From positions 1-7,733 of the forward strand of contig JAUXNL010000148.1 of assembly GCA_030684415.1 (NCBI GenBank): a stretch of DNA of 7,733 bases, given 5' to 3'. The position numbers were made by a program, and so were the translations under genes. The stretch is from Moraxellaceae bacterium (GTDB taxonomy: Bacteria > Pseudomonadota > Gammaproteobacteria > Pseudomonadales > Moraxellaceae). Under the pieces are notes generated by a model. The model did not search any database. It was given only the letters and a program-made list of their open reading frames with translations, and was not told the DNA's origin. Positions 6,034-7,733 of the stretch are shown piece by piece. How positions within the stretch are numbered: the first letter of the stretch is position 1; each line of letters begins with the position of its first letter.

Positions 6034-6687
6034 TCAGTCCCCGTACCCCTCCGCCGACAGCAGGCGAGCCGCCAGGCCCTCGCGGAGCTCCAAGAGGCGG
6101 CCATGAAAGAAGTGGCTCGCGCCTTCCAGACACCAGAGCGATGCGGCCGGCTGCCGGGCCAGCGCCCACTCGCGCATGGCCACCGGCTCCACTACTTCGT
6201 CGGCATCGCCCATGATGACCAACGTCCCGGCAGGCACGGCCACCGCCTCGAAGCCGGCGTAATGCACGGGCGGCGCGACCAGCACCAACTGCTGCAGACG
6301 CCAGTCCGCGGGCAGCTTGGCGACCGCCGCCGCACAGACCCAGGCGCCAAAGGAAAAGCCGGCCAGCAACAACGGACGATCCCCGTGCTCCGGGCGCAGC
6401 CATTCGAGAACCGCCAGCAGGTCGTCAACCTCACCACGCCCCTCGTCATGCACGCCAGCGCTTTCACCTGTGCCCCGGAAATTGAAGCGCAGCACGGCAA
6501 ACCCCGCGTCACGACAGGTGCGCGCCAGTGTGGTCACGACCTTGTTGTCCATGGTGCCGCCATGCAAAGGATGGGGATGACAGACCACCGCCACCGCCGC
6601 GCCCGACGTCATGGCCGGCGCCCATACGGCCTGCAGACTACCGGCAGGGCCGGGAATGGCAACACGGGTTTCGGCAGTCAGGGTCAT
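6034..6687 (-). CDS. Alpha/beta hydrolase, COG2945-like
   Basis: Predicted small cytoplasmic alpha/beta-fold hydrolase, 217 residues, of the kind grouped as COG2945; substrate unknown. An oxyanion-type motif HPHPLHGGTMDNKV is at 37-50, RFNFRGTGES at 67-76, and the nucleophile elbow GFSFG at 110-114 gives Ser112. GDADEVV (160-166) supplies the acid, probably Asp163, and SHFFHGRL has His192, so the catalytic triad is complete. No signal peptide. The start is firm: GAGGA lies eight bases before the ATG. It is divergent from the zapG-like gene with 110 bases between starts. TTGACC on the minus strand near 6750 could be a -35 box, but I could not pair it with a good -10. Equivalent hydrolases sit near zapE and zapG in Pseudomonas-like genomes (recalled, not searched). 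Confidence 0.85.
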   Translation of the reverse strand: MTLTAETRVAIPGPAGSLQAVWAPAMTSGAAVAVVCHPHPLHGGTMDNKVVTTLARTCRDAGFAVLRFNFRGTGESAGVHDEGRGEVDDLLAVLEWLRPEHGDRPLLLAGFSFGAWVCAAAVAKLPADWRLQQLVLVAPPVHYAGFEAVAVPAGTLVIMGDADEVVEPVAMREWALARQPAASLWCLEGASHFFHGRLLELREGLAARLLSAEGYGD

Positions 6688-6711
6688 ACGAAAATTCCTC
6701 GGCTCTGCGGG

Positions 6712-6739
6712 TTGGCGCGAAGGGCGAATGCTATAGACT
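6712..6739 (+). promoter_or_regulatory. Possible promoter of the zapG-like gene
   Basis: TTGGCG (6712-6717, 4/6) and TAGACT (6734-6739, 4/6) are 16 bases apart, giving a start near 6746 and a leader of about 50 bases. The overlapping TATAGA is an alternative -10 at a poorer spacing. The site is in the 110-base divergent region shared with the hydrolase. Confidence 0.4.
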
Positions 6740-6797
6740 ACCGGTCAACGACGAAATGCCCGGCGGGTCACGCGGGCTGCATCACAGGGAGAACGGC

Positions 6798-7247
6798 ATG
6801 AGCTGGCTGCTTTATCTGATCGTGTTTGCCGCAGGCGCAGCAGGAGGCTGGTTGCTGTCCAAGTCGCGCAATCCGGACACCCGCATTCGCGAACTGGAAG
6901 AACACATGACCTCGCTGCAGGAAAAGTACGACCGTTATCAAGAGTCGGTCACTGAGCACTTTTCCACGTCTGCACAGCTCGTCAATGCACTGACCACCAG
7001 CTACCGCGAAGTCCACCGGCATTTGCAACAAGGCGCACAGACCCTCTGCGCCGACACCCGCCGCCATGGCAGCAGCAATCCCGGCAATGCCTTCATCAGC
7101 CTGGAAATGCCACGCGACAGCACCGGCCACGCCACCTTGTTGCACGACGATGCCTATCTCGCCAGCCTGGAGCCGCCTCGTGATTACGCCGCCAAAAAGC
7201 CCAGTGACAAGGGCACGCTCGACGAAGATTACGGCTTTCGCAACTGA
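6798..7247 (+). CDS. zapG: ZapG/YhcB-family (DUF1043) inner-membrane coiled-coil protein
   Basis: 149-residue protein of the YhcB/ZapG (DUF1043) family, which in E. coli is linked to cell division, cell shape and envelope growth. One transmembrane helix covers about residues 3-21 (LLYLIVFAAGAAGGWLL), then a charged coiled-coil-like helix covers roughly 28-85. Within it, HFSTSAQLVNALTTSYREVHRHL matches the family pattern F..SA.L...L...YR....H. The C-terminus is polar and probably disordered. It carries EMPRDS and EPPRDYA, recalling the MPRDY of E. coli YhcB. GGGAG seven bases before the ATG fixes the start. It is transcribed alone, divergent from the hydrolase, and ends at a strong terminator. 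The symbol is given by family and neighbourhood. Confidence 0.85.
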   Translation: MSWLLYLIVFAAGAAGGWLLSKSRNPDTRIRELEEHMTSLQEKYDRYQESVTEHFSTSAQLVNALTTSYREVHRHLQQGAQTLCADTRRHGSSNPGNAFISLEMPRDSTGHATLLHDDAYLASLEPPRDYAAKKPSDKGTLDEDYGFRN

Positions 7248-7264
7248 GCGATAGCTGACATGAC

Positions 7265-7291
7265 AAAGGCCCGCATCGCGGGCCTTTTTTT
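7265..7291 (+). terminator. Intrinsic terminator after the zapG-like gene
   Basis: GGCCCGC (7268-7274) and GCGGGCC (7278-7284) form a perfect 7-bp stem, lengthened by A-T pairs, with a 3-base loop and a seven-T run, 18 bases after the stop codon. In the opposite direction only three Ts follow, so it mainly serves the plus strand. Confidence 0.93.
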
Positions 7292-7326
7292 ATGTTCAAT
7301 CCGGTTCAAGCCTCCGCTGCCGCTTT

Positions 7327-7636
7327 TCAGCTCACCGTTCGCAAACTGAAGGTGGCCGGCTGTGGCGTGCCGGCCGCCTCGTCCGCCAGGCTGTTCACCG
7401 TGGCAAACAAGGCCATGTCATCCGGCGACGGCAACCGGCGCACGCCGGGCGTCAGCGTGGTGGCCATCAGATCATGGGCATCGTGACTGTGTTCCAGCCC
7501 GAGTGCATGGCCGTACTCGTGGAAAAAGACGGTAAGGAAGTCCATGCGTCCATCGGCCGCGCTGCCCGGCCGCGCCATCCACTCCTGCGGGTGGCTGGTC
7601 GGCAGCCAATCGTCACCACTGCCGAGCCAGTCGAAG
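7327..7636 (-). pseudogene. 3' remnant of a matrixin-like zinc metalloprotease gene, broken by an IS
   Basis: The last 102 codons of a metzincin protease domain. HEYGHALGLEH at residues 39-49 of the fragment is the full HExxHxxGxxH zinc site (His39, Glu40, His43, His49), and Met57 in DLMATTL is the expected Met-turn. The surrounding RMDFLTVFFHEYGHALG and TLTPGVRRLPS resemble the matrixin (peptidase M10A-like) domains seen in large secreted bacterial proteins. The frame continues upstream of 7636 only through IS sequence, not through a start of its own. The N-terminal part, signal peptide and prodomain are missing or lie beyond the insertion, so a working protease is not expected from this piece. 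What larger protein it came from cannot be told. Confidence 0.8.
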
Positions 7637-7733
7637 TGATCTTCCCCCGATTTCCCGGACACTTCGTTAAGCAAGATGTCTGGCCTCAAAGTCCATCGGG
7701 CTGAGATAGCCCAGAGTCGAGTGCAGACGGGTC
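7637..7733 (-). mobile_element. End of an IS3-family insertion sequence (partial)
   Basis: The IS end is placed at 7637 because TGATCTTCCCCCGATTTCCC begins there on the plus strand, with the TGA-type tip and the pyrimidine-rich then CCGGACA pattern of IS3-family terminal inverted repeats. Thirty bases further in is the stop of an IS3-type transposase reading outward toward this end. The other end of the element lies outside the window, so its length and target duplication cannot be seen. Confidence 0.8.
7667..7733 (-). CDS. IS3-family transposase (OrfB), C-terminal end, cut by window edge
   Basis: The last 21 residues of the DDE integrase-type transposase of an IS3-family element, ending TRLHSTLGYLSPMDFEARHLA before a TAA stop. 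RLHSTLGYLSPxDFE is the strongly conserved C-terminal signature of IS3-family OrfB proteins, lying after the catalytic Glu, which is outside the window. The stop is 30 bases inside the element's terminal repeat, the normal arrangement. A different frame stays open across this region and joins the protease remnant; that frame is not the transposase. Confidence 0.88.
   Translation of the reverse strand, partial: TRLHSTLGYLSPMDFEARHLA

Noticed and set aside
6103..6801. 232-codon plus-strand frame across the hydrolase
   Set aside because: Antisense to the alpha/beta hydrolase, which has a complete catalytic triad and a strong ribosome binding site; the plus-strand product has no recognisable features.
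7327..7689. Treating the protease frame as a complete 120-residue protein starting at a TTG
   Set aside because: Its first 18 codons are IS3 terminal sequence and part of the transposase coding region in another frame, with no ribosome binding site, so the start is an artefact of the insertion.

Overview
The window looks like a conserved housekeeping stretch of a gammaproteobacterial chromosome with moderately high GC, ending in a mobile-element insertion. The gene neighbours (petABC next to rplM-rpsI, then an acyl-CoA dehydrogenase, zapE, a small alpha/beta hydrolase and a zapG/yhcB-type gene) match the order I remember from Pseudomonas-like Gammaproteobacteria. Enterobacteria keep only part of this order (zapG, zapE, rplM, rpsI). 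The cytochrome b (PVWY Qo motif) and the ribosomal proteins agree with this placement. I cannot name a genus from sequence alone.

Layout: nearly everything up to about 6.7 kb reads on the minus strand. From right to left in transcription order there is a short alpha/beta hydrolase (6687-6034), zapE (5736-4642), a long-chain-type acyl-CoA dehydrogenase (4546-3404), the rplM-rpsI operon (3206-2375) followed by a tRNA-Gln(CUG) and a strong intrinsic terminator, and then the petABC operon for the cytochrome bc1 complex (2023 to the left edge, where petC is cut). Divergent on the plus strand is a membrane-anchored coiled-coil protein of the ZapG/YhcB (DUF1043) family (6798-7247), with its own terminator. 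The right end carries the 3' remnant of a matrixin-like zinc metalloprotease gene. It is interrupted at 7636/7637 by the end of an IS3-family insertion sequence whose transposase C-terminus runs off the window.

Functionally, petABC builds the quinol:cytochrome c oxidoreductase of the respiratory chain, and the three genes are tied together by one-base TGATG overlaps. rplM-rpsI supplies ribosomal proteins L13 and S9. zapE and zapG both belong to the cell-division/envelope context. The dehydrogenase is a fatty acid or acyl-CoA catabolism enzyme with its own upstream region.

I found no undescribed multi-gene system here. The most interesting signals are the IS3 insertion in the metalloprotease gene and several unexplained repeats in promoter or leader regions: a 12-bp inverted repeat abutting the rplM -35 box, near-identical 12-bp direct repeats in the rplM leader, and a 14-bp tandem repeat upstream of the acyl-CoA dehydrogenase.
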